NCBI RefSeq assembly: GCF_002871935.1
Contig: NZ_PNHQ01000014.1
Location: forward strand, 1-54,620
DNA from: Aerococcus viridans
GTDB taxonomy: Bacteria; Bacillota; Bacilli; Lactobacillales; Aerococcaceae
Length of the DNA: 54,620 bases
Direction of reading: 5' to 3'
Under the pieces are notes generated by a model. The model saw only the letters and a list, made by a program, of their open reading frames with translations, was not told where the DNA came from and ran no database searches. Below are positions 1 through 9,840 of this stretch, one piece after another; within the stretch, counting starts at the first letter, position 1, and the number at the start of each line of letters is the position of its first letter. Both the position numbers and the translations under genes were made by a program.

Positions 1-258
1 CTTGCACACACTAAGCTAGCTATAATCCCTAATGGACTTAAACGAGTATTACGCACATTTATTAAATTACAGCGCTTTATTGGTAACACCTTCAAATATA
101 AACATCTAACGAATGGCCGTATTGAAGGTCTTAACAATAAAATTAAGGTGTTTAAACGTATTGCTTATGGATATCGGAACTTTCAAAACTTTAGAACAAG
201 GATATTACTTACGAACAAACTATATTTAAATGGGCTCCCTATTACGCAAGCAGCCTAA
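1..258 (+). CDS. ISL3-family transposase, C-terminal 85 residues (cut by window edge)
   Basis: Frame 1 is open from base 1 to a TAA at 256-258. The protein contains NGRIEGLNNKIKVFKR followed by AYGYRNFQNFRTRIL, the conserved C-terminal block of ISL3 (DDE_Tnp_ISL3) transposases that holds the final catalytic glutamate (the E of RIEGLNN). The enzyme cuts and joins the element ends. Only the C-terminus is visible, so I cannot say whether the full gene is intact; no frameshift is seen in this part. Confidence 0.85.
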   Translation, partial: LAHTKLAIIPNGLKRVLRTFIKLQRFIGNTFKYKHLTNGRIEGLNNKIKVFKRIAYGYRNFQNFRTRILLTNKLYLNGLPITQAA

Positions 259-383
259 GGGCTGCTTGGATATGGAGATAAATATTTATATAATGGATAA
301 TGGAAATGAATGATAAATAAAAAAACCAAGCAATCAATGATTACTTGGAAATTATTCTCATCAGTCCGATTTGACGAAGAGCC
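1..383 (+). mobile_element. 3' end of an ISL3-family insertion sequence
   Basis: The window opens inside an insertion sequence. It holds the last 85 codons of an ISL3-type transposase, about 110 bases of non-coding DNA, and a terminal inverted repeat at 367-383 (CGATTTGACGAAGAGCC). Its reverse complement begins GGCTCTTCGTCAAAT, the usual start of ISL3-family ends. The eight bases after it (384-391) would be the target duplication, but the left copy is outside the window. The neighbouring pepF terminator starts only about 12 bases further on, so the element sits immediately behind pepF. Confidence 0.82.
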
Positions 384-394
384 AAAATAAAGAC

Positions 395-428
395 AAAAAA
401 GAAGCCGAGAAATTACGGCTTCTTTTTT
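395..428 (-). terminator. Intrinsic terminator of pepF
   Basis: A stem AAGAAGCCG / CGGCTTCTT with a short AT-rich loop lies 20 bases after the pepF stop codon. It has runs of A and T on both sides, so it could stop transcription from either direction, including readthrough from the IS. Confidence 0.85.
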
Positions 429-448
429 GTCTTTTCTTTGAATAGTTA

Positions 449-2245
449 TTATTTATTTAATAGGAATTTAAGTTCAGCTAGACGCTGCTCAAACTGCGCA
501 AAAGTTTCCTCAATGTAAGTCGCATTCGTCATATCAATTCCTGCCTTTTGCATCACATTAATCGGATAGTCAGATGAACCAGATTTCAAGTAGGTTAAGT
601 ACTTATCTACCGCGCCATCTTCACCCTCTACCAACCGTTTAGCTAGTGTATTCGCAGCAGAAAAACCTGTTGCATATTGATAAACATAGTAATTCATATA
701 GAAATGAGGTATACGAGACCACTCTAAAGCAATTGTTTTATCTTCACCAATTGAAGGTCCATAGTATACTTTGTTTAGTTCAAAATAATTTTCACTTAAG
801 AAATCCGCTGTTAGTGGTTGACCCTTAGCATCAGATTCATGCATGAACTGCTCAAATTCCGCAAACTGTGTTTGACGGAAGATGGTTCCTTTTACGCCAT
901 CAAGATAGTGGTTTAGAATATAAATCTGTGCATCCTTATCTTCAAGTGTATCTAATAGATATGAAGTTAATAAATTCTCATTTGTTGTAGAAGCTATTTC
1001 GGCTACAAAAATTGAATAATCGCCATATATATATGGCTGGTTACTTCTCGTGTAGTAAGAATGCATTGAGTGGCCTAATTCATGTACTAAAGTATACAAG
1101 TCATTTAAAGAATCTTGCCAATTTAGTAGGATATATGGATTCGTATCATAGGCACCTGATGAGTATGCACCTGAACGTTTACCTTCGTTTTCGTATACAT
1201 CAATCCATTTTTCATCAAAAGCTTTCTCTAAATCTTTTAAATACTGGTCACCTAAAGGCGCTAAAGCTTTAAATGTGATTTCTTTTGCTTCTTCATATGT
1301 AAATTTAATTGGTGCATCACCAGTCAAAGGTGTATACATATCCCACATTTGCAAGTCTTCAATCCCTAGCATATCTTTTCTCAATGCAACGTATTCGTGT
1401 AGTAAATGTGTATTCTTTCTAACTGTGTCTACTAATGTGTCATAAACACTTTCTGGAATATTATTATTATCTAAAGCTTTTTGACGAGCTGAATCGTAAT
1501 GACGAATCTTTGCTGTATAATTATGTCCTTTTATATTACCGGACATTAATGAAGCATTGGTATTCTTAACACTTTCATAGCTAGCGTAGAGTTGTTTAAA
1601 AGCTTTTTCACGCACTAAACGATCAGTGCTCTCTAATAAAACACCATAGGACCCATGTGAAAGCGTCACTTCATTACCATCTTCATCTTTCACTTTACCA
1701 AACTTTAAATCCGCATTGTTTAACAGTGAGAAAGTTGAAGATGCATTTCCAAATATCTCACTTGCACCGGCTAACAATGATTCTGCTTCTGGTGATAATA
1801 CATGTGCTTTTTTAGCAAATAATTCCCGGAAGAAATGACCATACTCAGCATGGTTTTCTAATGCCTTTTGTACATCTTCCGATACTGATAAAACTTCCGG
1901 CTCGAACCAAGAAATCTTTTCACTTACTTGTGCAAGTAAAGCACCTGCTTGGCTATTATACGTTAGATATTTGTTATTATTTGTGTCTTGGTCATGTTTT
2001 AAGTGCGCATAAACGTATAATGTTTCTAATTCACGACTAACAGCTAAGAGAGCCTCCAATACAGTAATTACTTGATCGACTCCTTGGCCTAAAGTTCCTT
2101 GATAAGTCTGAAATGCTTCCGCTTTACTAGGGAACGCTGCTAAGGCAGTTTCAAAAGCTTCGTCATCTGGAAAGATCGTCGTTAAATCCCATTGAAAAGC
2201 ACTATCTACTTCATTTCTAGGTTTTGCTTCAAAAATTTTTGCCAT
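449..2245 (-). CDS. pepF: Oligoendopeptidase F, M3 family zinc metallopeptidase (copy 1)
   Basis: This 598-residue cytoplasmic peptidase hydrolyses short peptides, feeding amino-acid recycling. The zinc site HELGH is at residues 388-392, and the length is normal for PepF (about 600). I start it at the ATG at 2245, because a GGAGG lies 7 bases upstream; the open frame runs 11 codons further, but those codons include the ribosome site. It lies downstream of coiA, an arrangement also common in streptococci (coiA-pepF). A second PepF-type gene is present at 37945-39747. The family is sure; the exact substrates are not. Confidence 0.95.
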   Translation of the reverse strand: MAKIFEAKPRNEVDSAFQWDLTTIFPDDEAFETALAAFPSKAEAFQTYQGTLGQGVDQVITVLEALLAVSRELETLYVYAHLKHDQDTNNNKYLTYNSQAGALLAQVSEKISWFEPEVLSVSEDVQKALENHAEYGHFFRELFAKKAHVLSPEAESLLAGASEIFGNASSTFSLLNNADLKFGKVKDEDGNEVTLSHGSYGVLLESTDRLVREKAFKQLYASYESVKNTNASLMSGNIKGHNYTAKIRHYDSARQKALDNNNIPESVYDTLVDTVRKNTHLLHEYVALRKDMLGIEDLQMWDMYTPLTGDAPIKFTYEEAKEITFKALAPLGDQYLKDLEKAFDEKWIDVYENEGKRSGAYSSGAYDTNPYILLNWQDSLNDLYTLVHELGHSMHSYYTRSNQPYIYGDYSIFVAEIASTTNENLLTSYLLDTLEDKDAQIYILNHYLDGVKGTIFRQTQFAEFEQFMHESDAKGQPLTADFLSENYFELNKVYYGPSIGEDKTIALEWSRIPHFYMNYYVYQYATGFSAANTLAKRLVEGEDGAVDKYLTYLKSGSSDYPINVMQKAGIDMTNATYIEETFAQFEQRLAELKFLLNK

Positions 2246-2313
2246 GATTTGCCTCCATATTTTTAATAGTATTTTCATTTTAACATATGGAGGTTCTTTT
2301 CAACATTAATATG

Positions 2314-3411
2314 CTAACTACTTTCGTAATGCGCAATCAGCCACATCAACCACGAAACAATGATTTCTTTAGTAAAAAAAGGATGCTCAATAATCAATTG
2401 TTGATCTTGTAATAATTTAACAAATTGTCCGAAATGCATCTTCTCTTTAGCATCATCATCTTGATGATACATACTGAGATAAACAAGTATTATAGCCCAA
2501 TCAGCAACTTTTGAAAAAATACTTCTTGCCTGATAAGTAAATAACGCAACCGGTGCGTCTTGTATATAGGTATGTCTTTGGTAAATAATTTCTAACACTT
2601 TCTTTTGATTAGATGTTGGTCTGACCAATACTTGCTTCATAAAGTGGTTTAAATCTTTAGGTGGGGATAGTTTTATTGGTTGTTCTCCTTCAAACAATAA
2701 ATGGGTAATAAAATCCCCCTGTTCATAAATATAGTGTTCATTAAAATAGCTAATATATCTTTCTATTGATAAGCAGATTTGTCTTTGGGCCTGACCATAT
2801 AGATTGAGTGTCAATAAGATAACTTTACTCAATCTTTCATGCCAAAATGGTAAGTATAAACCATATTCATAGGAGTATCTCAAAAAGGGACGTATTGCAT
2901 TCAAAGTTTTGCTAACAGGAAATATGTTATTCTTGTCGAATATTTTTTGATAGCTTGACTGATAACCTAATAACCACAACACGCGACAATTTACCCTTTG
3001 GTAATCAACTTCTCGTCTATATACATCTTCTGAAGAAATCTTCGTATATTGAACTTCAATCGTTAGATTATGACTAATATTTGTTTGGTAAGGTATGTAT
3101 ATATCGGCTCTTCTAAGCTGATTTTCAATCAATACTTCCAACTCACATTCAATATCTAAATCAATCAAATGATTATATATCACAGTTTTTTGCTTCAAAT
3201 GTATGTCAGATTCATTCACTTTATCATGATCTTTTACTGATCGGGCATAATGAGCAAAATGGGGTCTAGTATCTTTTCCATTTTTAAAATATACCGGTCG
3301 TTTGCATTGGCTACAAACGTATTTTTGGTTTATTGGTAGTTTATGACCATTTTCATCTATAAGCTCTTCTGCAAAGACAAATGTGCCATCCTCTTTTTGT
3401 GCAAATCTCAT
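2314..3411 (-). CDS. coiA: CoiA-like competence protein
   Basis: The 365-residue product matches the CoiA family: an N-terminal block with YVCSQCKRPVYFKNG (zinc-ribbon-like CxxC, residues about 32-45) and RPHFAHYAR, then a nuclease-like core with EVQYTKIS and a region VNCRVLWLLGY. CoiA proteins promote recombination of incoming DNA during transformation, and the core resembles a restriction-endonuclease fold. A ribosome site GGGGAGG sits 7 bases before the ATG. It is followed after 68 bases by pepF on the same strand. Its presence suggests a competence system in this lineage, but no other competence gene lies in the window. Confidence 0.85.
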   Translation of the reverse strand: MRFAQKEDGTFVFAEELIDENGHKLPINQKYVCSQCKRPVYFKNGKDTRPHFAHYARSVKDHDKVNESDIHLKQKTVIYNHLIDLDIECELEVLIENQLRRADIYIPYQTNISHNLTIEVQYTKISSEDVYRREVDYQRVNCRVLWLLGYQSSYQKIFDKNNIFPVSKTLNAIRPFLRYSYEYGLYLPFWHERLSKVILLTLNLYGQAQRQICLSIERYISYFNEHYIYEQGDFITHLLFEGEQPIKLSPPKDLNHFMKQVLVRPTSNQKKVLEIIYQRHTYIQDAPVALFTYQARSIFSKVADWAIILVYLSMYHQDDDAKEKMHFGQFVKLLQDQQLIIEHPFFTKEIIVSWLMWLIAHYESS

Positions 3412-3475
3412 CCCTTTGCCTCCCCTCTCAATCTTTTATATACGTTATAGCACATTAAAAGCGTCTTGATATTGT

Positions 3476-3655
3476 AAAAAAAAGAGGCTGGGACAAAAAT
3501 ACCTCAGCCTCTCTTTGCTATATAAAAGATATTTATCATCGGGTTTCAAAAGTCAGCATTATTTGACACTTCCCAAAATGCGCCAATAACATTTCGTTAT
3601 TGTTCGTTTTTTGGTCCAGTACGTCAATGCTAAACGACTTTTGTCTCACCTTCTT
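3476..3655. repeat. Dispersed ~178-bp intergenic element, copy A
   Basis: This block, between the coiA start and the trpS stop, is highly similar to 8009-8186 over its whole length and in the same orientation. It begins with a terminator-like hairpin (GAGGCTGGGA ... CTCAGCCTC), then has TATATAAAA, TTTATCATCGGGTTTCAAAA, a CCAATAAC hairpin, and ends TTGTCTCACCTTCTT. Some stems that are perfect in copy B are damaged here. Read on the minus strand, the hairpin plus T-run can end trpS transcription. Confidence 0.85.
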
Positions 3656-3661
3656 CTGAGC

Positions 3662-4657
<996 letters not shown>

Positions 4658-4813
4658 CTAAAAATCCCCTCACTTAAATTCTATATTAGTATAGCATATT
4701 TCTGCTAGCTTGTTGGTATCTCGCTTGTGCTTATTAGCTTTAGTTACTTCTTGTAATAACTTATTAATGATACGTCAAAATTGGTTAAAAAAACATAGTA
4801 AATTCACAAGCTC

Positions 4814-4824
4814 TATGGTATACT
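4814..4824 (+). promoter_or_regulatory. Extended -10 promoter of spx
   Basis: TATACT at 4819-4824 is preceded by TGG (TGn), giving an extended -10 box about 49 bases before the spx start. No good -35 box is seen at the right distance. Spx genes are often controlled by several promoters, and only this one is visible. Confidence 0.5.
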
Positions 4825-4872
4825 ATATTTATGTTAGTTAAGAATTGTTTTTCATACAAAGGAGAGATACAC

Positions 4873-5289
4873 ATGGTAAAATTATACATATCACCAAGTT
4901 GTACTTCATGTCGCAAAGCACGAGCATGGTTAGAAGAACATGAAATTCCTTATACCGAAAGAAACATCTTTTCAGAACCATTAACCGAAGATGAAATCAA
5001 AGCTGTCCTACGCATGACAGAGGAAGGCACTGAAGAAATTATTTCTACTCGATCAAAAGCATTCCAAGAATTAAATATCGATCTTGAAGAAATTCCTTTA
5101 AATGATTTATTTGAATTAATCCAAAATAATCCTGGTTTGTTACGACGCCCTATTATTTTAGATGATAAACGTTTACAGGTTGGTTATAACGAAGATGAAA
5201 TTCGTCGTTTCTTACCAAGAAGCGTTCGTAAACTTGAATTGCAACAAGCGTTACGCTCTTATGAGGAACAAGAAGCACACGCTAATTAA
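4873..5289 (+). CDS. spx: Spx family redox/stress transcription regulator
   Basis: The 138-residue protein belongs to the ArsC/Spx family and binds the RNA polymerase alpha subunit under thiol stress. The redox switch CTSC (C10, C13) is intact, and the [19 protein letters not shown] block is typical. I start it at the ATG at 4873 after AAAGGAGA; an upstream in-frame ATG at 4831 lacks a ribosome site. The next gene on the same strand encodes MecA. In Bacillus, MecA-ClpC interacts with Spx, so the adjacency is functionally suggestive. A terminator separates the two genes. Confidence 0.93.
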   Translation: MVKLYISPSCTSCRKARAWLEEHEIPYTERNIFSEPLTEDEIKAVLRMTEEGTEEIISTRSKAFQELNIDLEEIPLNDLFELIQNNPGLLRRPIILDDKRLQVGYNEDEIRRFLPRSVRKLELQQALRSYEEQEAHAN

Positions 5290-5315
5290 TTTAAAAAAAC
5301 AAGATAATCACGATG

Positions 5316-5343
5316 GAAAGAGTGCAATTTTCTGTACTCTTTT
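5316..5343 (+). terminator. Terminator between spx and mecA
   Basis: AAAGAGTGC and a near-complementary GTACTCTTT enclose a short loop, and TTTTATTTTC follows. Spx transcripts would end here, so mecA probably has its own promoter. Confidence 0.7.
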
Positions 5344-5419
5344 TATTTTCTAGAGTAAATTACTTTAACTTTCGCATCAATTAGTTTACACTACATAATA
5401 ATAGATTGGGGTGATTACG

Positions 5420-6118
5420 ATGGAAATGGAGTATATTAACGAAAATACTATCCGAGTATTTATAGATACTGATGATTTAATTGAACGGGGTATCTCGTTT
5501 ATGGATATCATGAGCAACCAAAACGAAGTTGAGCATTTTTTCATGAGTATCCTTGAAGAGGTCGACGTGTCACAAAAATTCCAACACACTGAAGCGATCA
5601 CTTTCCAAGTAATGCCGAAAAGAAACGGTATTGATTTGTATATTAGTAAAGGCTTTGGCGATGATAACGAGGAAGATAGTGCTTTCCAACAACTAATGGA
5701 GACAATTGGCGAGCTAGAAGATGAAGATAAGGCTAAATCAAGTGAACGTCAAAGTATCTTAGACGACCAAGCTAAACAAGATACCAACAGAAAAAAAATA
5801 GCTAGTGCAGGAACTGTGGAACCCCGTGTCCCTAGAGAAATTACGCTAGCCTTCCGTATATTTGAAGATTTCCTTGCTTTTGCTCGTGACTTTAAAGACC
5901 AGTATGCACAAGTAGATCTATATTTATATAATGAAGTCTACTTCGCACTAGTAAAATTTGAAGCTAACGAGTTATCTGATAGCGAGATTGAGGACTTGGC
6001 TTTCTTAGCGCAAGAATATGGTGAAGTATCCACACTAAATGCTGGATTAATTCGTGAACGCGGACATGAAATTGCTAGAGGCAATGCAAGCGTTCAAGTA
6101 CGCCGAGCATTTGGTTAA
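5420..6118 (+). CDS. mecA: MecA adaptor protein for ClpC
   Basis: The 232-residue protein starts MEMEYINENTIRVFI, typical of MecA. It has an N-terminal substrate-recognition domain (to about residue 85), a charged linker (about 90-135) and a C-terminal ClpC-binding domain. MecA recruits targets such as ComK and Spx to the ClpCP protease. GGGGTG lies 6 bases before the ATG at 5420; the in-frame GTG at 5411 is part of that ribosome site. It directly follows spx, and coiA is 2 kb away, so the neighbourhood has both stress and competence genes. The family assignment is strong; targets are inferred. Confidence 0.92.
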   Translation: MEMEYINENTIRVFIDTDDLIERGISFMDIMSNQNEVEHFFMSILEEVDVSQKFQHTEAITFQVMPKRNGIDLYISKGFGDDNEEDSAFQQLMETIGELEDEDKAKSSERQSILDDQAKQDTNRKKIASAGTVEPRVPREITLAFRIFEDFLAFARDFKDQYAQVDLYLYNEVYFALVKFEANELSDSEIEDLAFLAQEYGEVSTLNAGLIRERGHEIARGNASVQVRRAFG

Positions 6119-6128
6119 ATAGAATAGT

Positions 6129-6164
6129 TGAAAACAGTTAACCCTAAAGGTTGACTGTTTTTTT
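6129..6164 (+). terminator. Terminator of mecA
   Basis: AAACAGTTAACC / GGTTGACTGTTT forms a stem (one wobble pair) around CTAAA, followed by a run of T, 11 bases past the mecA stop. Confidence 0.85.
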
Positions 6165-6209
6165 ATTTAATTGATTACTACCCGTATTTTTACTTTTTTT
6201 GCACTCATC

Positions 6210-6245
6210 GTAAAAAGGACAAGAGTCTATACGAATCCTGTCCTC
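6210..6245 (-). terminator. Terminator of lplA
   Basis: On the minus strand GGACAGGA and TCTTGTCC pair (one wobble) across an AT-rich loop and are followed by TTTTTA. It lies about 15 bases after the lplA stop. Confidence 0.7.
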
Positions 6246-6258
6246 CTATAAAATTCAA

Positions 6259-7281
6259 TTAAAGAGATGCTAGGTCAGCCAATTCCTCAGCTGTGACATT
6301 ACCAAAATAGCTTTTAATATTCATACCATTAAAAACTTCAATCAAGTTTTCTCGACTATATTCTTGACCAATTAAAGCATTTTCAACATCAGTAATTTCA
6401 CCTAAACCAAAGAAATCACCGTAAATTTTACATGCTTTGATTTTCCCTTTTGAGATATTAAACTGGAACTCAATTTGTCCAGCTGCCGTTCTTTCATCGC
6501 GAATAATTTCAAAGTCAGGATTTTCACCGTAGTTCCAGTCATCATTATTGGTGTATTGTTGACGGAAATTTTCAATCCATGCCCAATCATCTTCAGTCAA
6601 AACATACTCTTGGATATCCTCAAGATTTTCTACATCAAAAATATTACGTAATAAAGCTGATCTGAAATCAGACAAGGTCATATTTTGAGACGCAGCATCC
6701 ATATGTGGCTTAATATTCGTTACGCGACTTCGGATTGATTTAACCCCTTTTGCTTTTAATTTAGCTGCTTTAGGTTTCAACACTTTAGTAGTTTCTTCAA
6801 TATCTACATCAAACATCAGTGTACCGTGGGCTGTCATGCGACCATTCTTAGAATACATCGCATTACCAGAGAACTTTTGGTCACCGATTACAAGGTCATT
6901 TCGTCCACGTAACTCAGCACCTTCAACACCCATTTTTTTAAGCGATTCAATAATAGGTTCAGTGAACTGCTTAAAGTCTCTAAAGGAATTGCCATCATCA
7001 TTTGTAATAAAACAGAAGCAAATATTGCCTAGATCATGGTAGACGGCACCACCGCCTGAAAAACGACGGACAACGTGAACATTATGTTCCTTAACATAAG
7101 GCTCGTTAATTTCAACATGCGTATTTTGATTTTTCCCAATGATAATTGAAGGTTCATTAATATAAAAGAGTAAGATTGGTTCATCTAGTTTCTTTTCATT
7201 TAATAAAAAATATTCAATCGCCAAATTGTAAGTGGGATCAAAAATTTCTTTGCCGTTACGTTCATTTTTAACATAATACAT
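6259..7281 (-). CDS. lplA: Lipoate-protein ligase
   Basis: The 340-residue enzyme activates lipoate with ATP and attaches it to lysines of lipoyl-domain proteins (2-oxoacid dehydrogenases, GcvH). It shows the signature RRFSGGGAVYHDLGN (residues about 71-85) and GDQKFSGNAM, whose lysine contacts lipoyl-AMP. The C-terminal accessory domain is present, as in long LplA proteins. GAGAGG lies 9 bases before the ATG. It stands as a single-gene unit with its own terminator. No lipoate synthase is seen here, consistent with scavenging, though that cannot be concluded from one window. Confidence 0.94.
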   Translation of the reverse strand: MYYVKNERNGKEIFDPTYNLAIEYFLLNEKKLDEPILLFYINEPSIIIGKNQNTHVEINEPYVKEHNVHVVRRFSGGGAVYHDLGNICFCFITNDDGNSFRDFKQFTEPIIESLKKMGVEGAELRGRNDLVIGDQKFSGNAMYSKNGRMTAHGTLMFDVDIEETTKVLKPKAAKLKAKGVKSIRSRVTNIKPHMDAASQNMTLSDFRSALLRNIFDVENLEDIQEYVLTEDDWAWIENFRQQYTNNDDWNYGENPDFEIIRDERTAAGQIEFQFNISKGKIKACKIYGDFFGLGEITDVENALIGQEYSRENLIEVFNGMNIKSYFGNVTAEELADLASL

Positions 7282-7339
7282 AACTAACTACCTCTCTATT
7301 TTAGACTTGATTTCAACTCGTTATAAGTAATATTTTAAT

Positions 7340-7876
7340 CTAAAATTTAGATAAATCAAACTCGTAGGTATATCGCGGACTACCTGAAGCCATATATAGT
7401 AGACCTGTTCTAACAAAACCATTTCTTTTTAAGGTTTTCTGCATCATGATATTATCTGGATGTGTATCAATTCGTAATGCATCAATATTATTTAATATCC
7501 CCATCTTTTTAATATCCAAAAACATCTGAGTAGTCACTTTACTTCCACGTAAATGTTGAGAAACCATCACACGGTGAATGGCCAAATAAGAGCCTGATAC
7601 AGTCCACTCACCTTCTGCAAGGTTTTCATACAATTCATCATAAGTACCCAAGACACAGAAGCCAGCAATGCCACCACTATCCCGGTGTTCCCAAACAAAG
7701 GCTTGATTGTGCATAATCGCATCTAATAAAATTTCACTGGATATCGTACCATTCTGCCATTGATCTATGCTATTCATTGCAAGTAAAGCTATCGCATCCT
7801 CAAGCATATCAGTTAATTGTGCCATGTCGCTCTCAACTGATCCGCGAAGTGCTAGTCCCATATTTATCTGACTCAT
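7340..7876 (-). CDS. GNAT family N-acetyltransferase
   Basis: The 178-residue protein has the GNAT layout. A predicted acetyl-CoA binding segment (VMVSQHLRGSKVTTQMFLD, about residues 107-125) carries RGSKVTT in place of the usual RGxGxG/A loop, followed by the segment IDALRIDTHPDNIMMQKTL. The C-terminus keeps the RNGF motif. The substrate is unknown. GGAG lies 9 bases upstream of the chosen ATG; an ATG five bases after that site is out of frame and soon stops. It lies 58 bases upstream of lplA and could be cotranscribed with it. Confidence 0.8.
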   Translation of the reverse strand: MSQINMGLALRGSVESDMAQLTDMLEDAIALLAMNSIDQWQNGTISSEILLDAIMHNQAFVWEHRDSGGIAGFCVLGTYDELYENLAEGEWTVSGSYLAIHRVMVSQHLRGSKVTTQMFLDIKKMGILNNIDALRIDTHPDNIMMQKTLKRNGFVRTGLLYMASGSPRYTYEFDLSKF

Positions 7877-8008
7877 TCATGTCTTCTCCTAAGTTCATTT
7901 TTTTCTTTAAATAAATTCAACTTATTTTATCAGATTGTATCCTTAGTGCATAGTTAGAAAATTACCAAAAATAAAGATGAAATTAAATTGACTTTAACAA
8001 TATTGCAA

Positions 8009-8186
8009 TAAAAAGAGGCTGGGACAAAAATATCTCAGCCTCTCTTTGCTATATAAAAATGTTTATCATCGGGTTTCAAAAGTCAGCATTATCCGATAAT
8101 GCCCAAAATGCACCAATAACATTTCGTTATTGGCCGGCTTTTGGTCAGTACGTCACAATTCTACACGACTGTTGTCTCACCTTCTT
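8009..8186. repeat. Dispersed ~178-bp intergenic element, copy B (structurally intact)
   Basis: This second copy of the 3476-3655 block lies directly behind metQ and fills most of the 340-base gap between metQ and the GNAT gene. It carries a terminal hairpin (GAGGCTGGGA ... TCTCAGCCTC). It also carries two perfect hairpins, GCATTAT-CCG-ATAATGC at 8086-8102 and CCAATAAC-ATTTC-GTTATTGG at 8113-8133. These are enclosed by outer arms CAAAAGTC (8077-8084) and GGCTTTTG (8136-8143). Together they form a three-way junction on the plus-strand RNA. Confidence 0.88.
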
Positions 8187-8216
8187 AACATATCGCTATA
8201 ATGCTATTTTTGCAAA

Positions 8217-9125
8217 TTATTGTGCCGGCTCAGTTTGACCAACAACTTCAGCAAAGTCAGCTTGAATATCATCATCATCCGTCCAAGCTGATTGATCAGC
8301 ACCTGAGGTTACTTCATCAATTTTAGCTGCAGTTTCTTCTGATTGGTAAGCATCCACAATTGTTTGGATATCTTCATTTTCGACATCTTCAGATTTTACA
8401 ACAACAGCGTTTTTATATTGGGCACCAAGTGAACCTAAGTCATCTGTATCTAAGAAAATAGCATCCTCTTCAGGAACTAAACCTGCGTCTACAGCATAGT
8501 TTGTATTAGCGATTACTAAATCAGCATCTGCGAGTGAGCGAGGCACCTGAGCAGCATCTACTTCAGTAATTTCAATATTTTTAGGATTGGCTGTGATATC
8601 TTCAATACTTGGTGTAATACCTGCAGCATCATCAATTTCAAGGATACCGGCTAATTCTAATAATAGTAAAGCGCGACCACCATTTGTCACGTCATTTGGG
8701 ATAACCACTGATCCACCATCAACTAAATCTTCGATACTTTCAAGTGAGTCTGAATAAGCACCCATTGGAGAGATGTAAGTATAACCAACTGGTTGTAAGT
8801 CAGCATTATCGGATGCCACAAATTCAGCTAAATAAGCTAAATGCTGGAAAGCATTTAAATCTAGGGATCCATCAACTAAAGCAGTATTTGGTGTAACATA
8901 ATCAGTAAAAGTTTCAACATTTAAAGTTACACCTTCATCTGCTACACGTTCAGCCACATCTTCCCAAACTAAACGTTCAGTATCCCCAACGACACCAACC
9001 GTATATTCAGCTTGCTGCTCTGTTGCTGAATCAGCTGACTCTCCCTCGGTACCAGTTGTACCACATGCAGCTAAAGCAATAACTGAAGCAAAGATCGTTG
9101 CAGATAATTTAAATTTATTATTCAT
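8217..9125 (-). CDS. metQ: Methionine ABC transporter substrate-binding lipoprotein
   Basis: A lipoprotein of the NlpA/MetQ family that captures methionine outside the membrane. The signal peptide ends in LAAC with the lipidated Cys at residue 21, then a Ser/Glu-rich linker. The mature part has the family segments VDGSLDLNAFQHLAYL and VIPNDVTNGGRALLLLE. The start is one of two consecutive ATGs (9128 or 9125) behind GGAGGAG; 9125 has the better spacing (8). It is the last gene of metN-metI-metQ. Copy B of the dispersed repeat begins 31 bases downstream and probably ends transcription. Confidence 0.93.
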   Translation of the reverse strand: MNNKFKLSATIFASVIALAACGTTGTEGESADSATEQQAEYTVGVVGDTERLVWEDVAERVADEGVTLNVETFTDYVTPNTALVDGSLDLNAFQHLAYLAEFVASDNADLQPVGYTYISPMGAYSDSLESIEDLVDGGSVVIPNDVTNGGRALLLLELAGILEIDDAAGITPSIEDITANPKNIEITEVDAAQVPRSLADADLVIANTNYAVDAGLVPEEDAIFLDTDDLGSLGAQYKNAVVVKSEDVENEDIQTIVDAYQSEETAAKIDEVTSGADQSAWTDDDDIQADFAEVVGQTEPAQ

Positions 9126-9162
9126 CATATTCTCCTCCAAAACTTGATTAGTGACAGATTAG

Positions 9163-9840
9163 TTAATGTTCTACTTTTTTAACCAAGCGATCAGCGATAG
9201 CTTGAGAAATAAAGACGATAATTAAAATAATGATTGTTGATACAATCGTTACGTCAGTTTGGAATCTATTGTATCCACGAGTGATAGCTAAGTTACCTAG
9301 TCCACCACCACCGATAGTTCCGGCCATAGCTGTTAATCCAATGACATTAATAATAGATAATGCAGATACTCGGATAATACCTGGTAAAGCTTCTTTAAGA
9401 TAAACTCTAAAGACAATATCTCCTGTTGATAAACCCATTGCTTGTGCAGCTTCAATAACGCCCGGATTTACCTCAACCAAAGCATTTTGAATTTGACGAG
9501 CATAAAACGGCACTGTTGCTACGACTAGTGGAACAATTGCCGCTGTTGTACCAATTGAGGTACCTGCAATAAATCTCGTAACGTTTACTAGTAATGCAAT
9601 CATAATAACAAATGGAATTGACCGGAAAATATTTACTAATTTATCTAAAATACCATAGATAGCCGCATTCGCTTTTAAGCCATTCGGTTGTGTAAGGACT
9701 AACCAAATCCCTAAAGCTAAACCAAGGATAAATCCTAGAACAGCCGTCCAGATGGACATGTACAACGTTTCGATTGTGGCTTCAATAAACTCATCAGGAA
9801 TCCCCGCTGCATTAGGTAAGATACTTTCAATAAAATTCAT
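9163..9840 (-). CDS. metI: Methionine ABC transporter permease
   Basis: The 225-residue inner-membrane permease has about five hydrophobic segments and the EAA-loop region EVNPGVIEAAQAMGLS (about residues 123-138), which contacts the ATPase MetN. The start ATG overlaps the metN stop by one base (TAATG), so translation is probably coupled. GGGGAGG lies 10 bases upstream, inside metN. Length and order match MetI/MetP of other Firmicutes. Confidence 0.94.
   Translation of the reverse strand: MNFIESILPNAAGIPDEFIEATIETLYMSIWTAVLGFILGLALGIWLVLTQPNGLKANAAIYGILDKLVNIFRSIPFVIMIALLVNVTRFIAGTSIGTTAAIVPLVVATVPFYARQIQNALVEVNPGVIEAAQAMGLSTGDIVFRVYLKEALPGIIRVSALSIINVIGLTAMAGTIGGGGLGNLAITRGYNRFQTDVTIVSTIIILIIVFISQAIADRLVKKVEH

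Noticed and set aside
4658..4872. Possible T-box before trpS
   Set aside because: No AGGGTGGNACCGCG-like sequence or leader terminator was found in the gap between trpS and spx.
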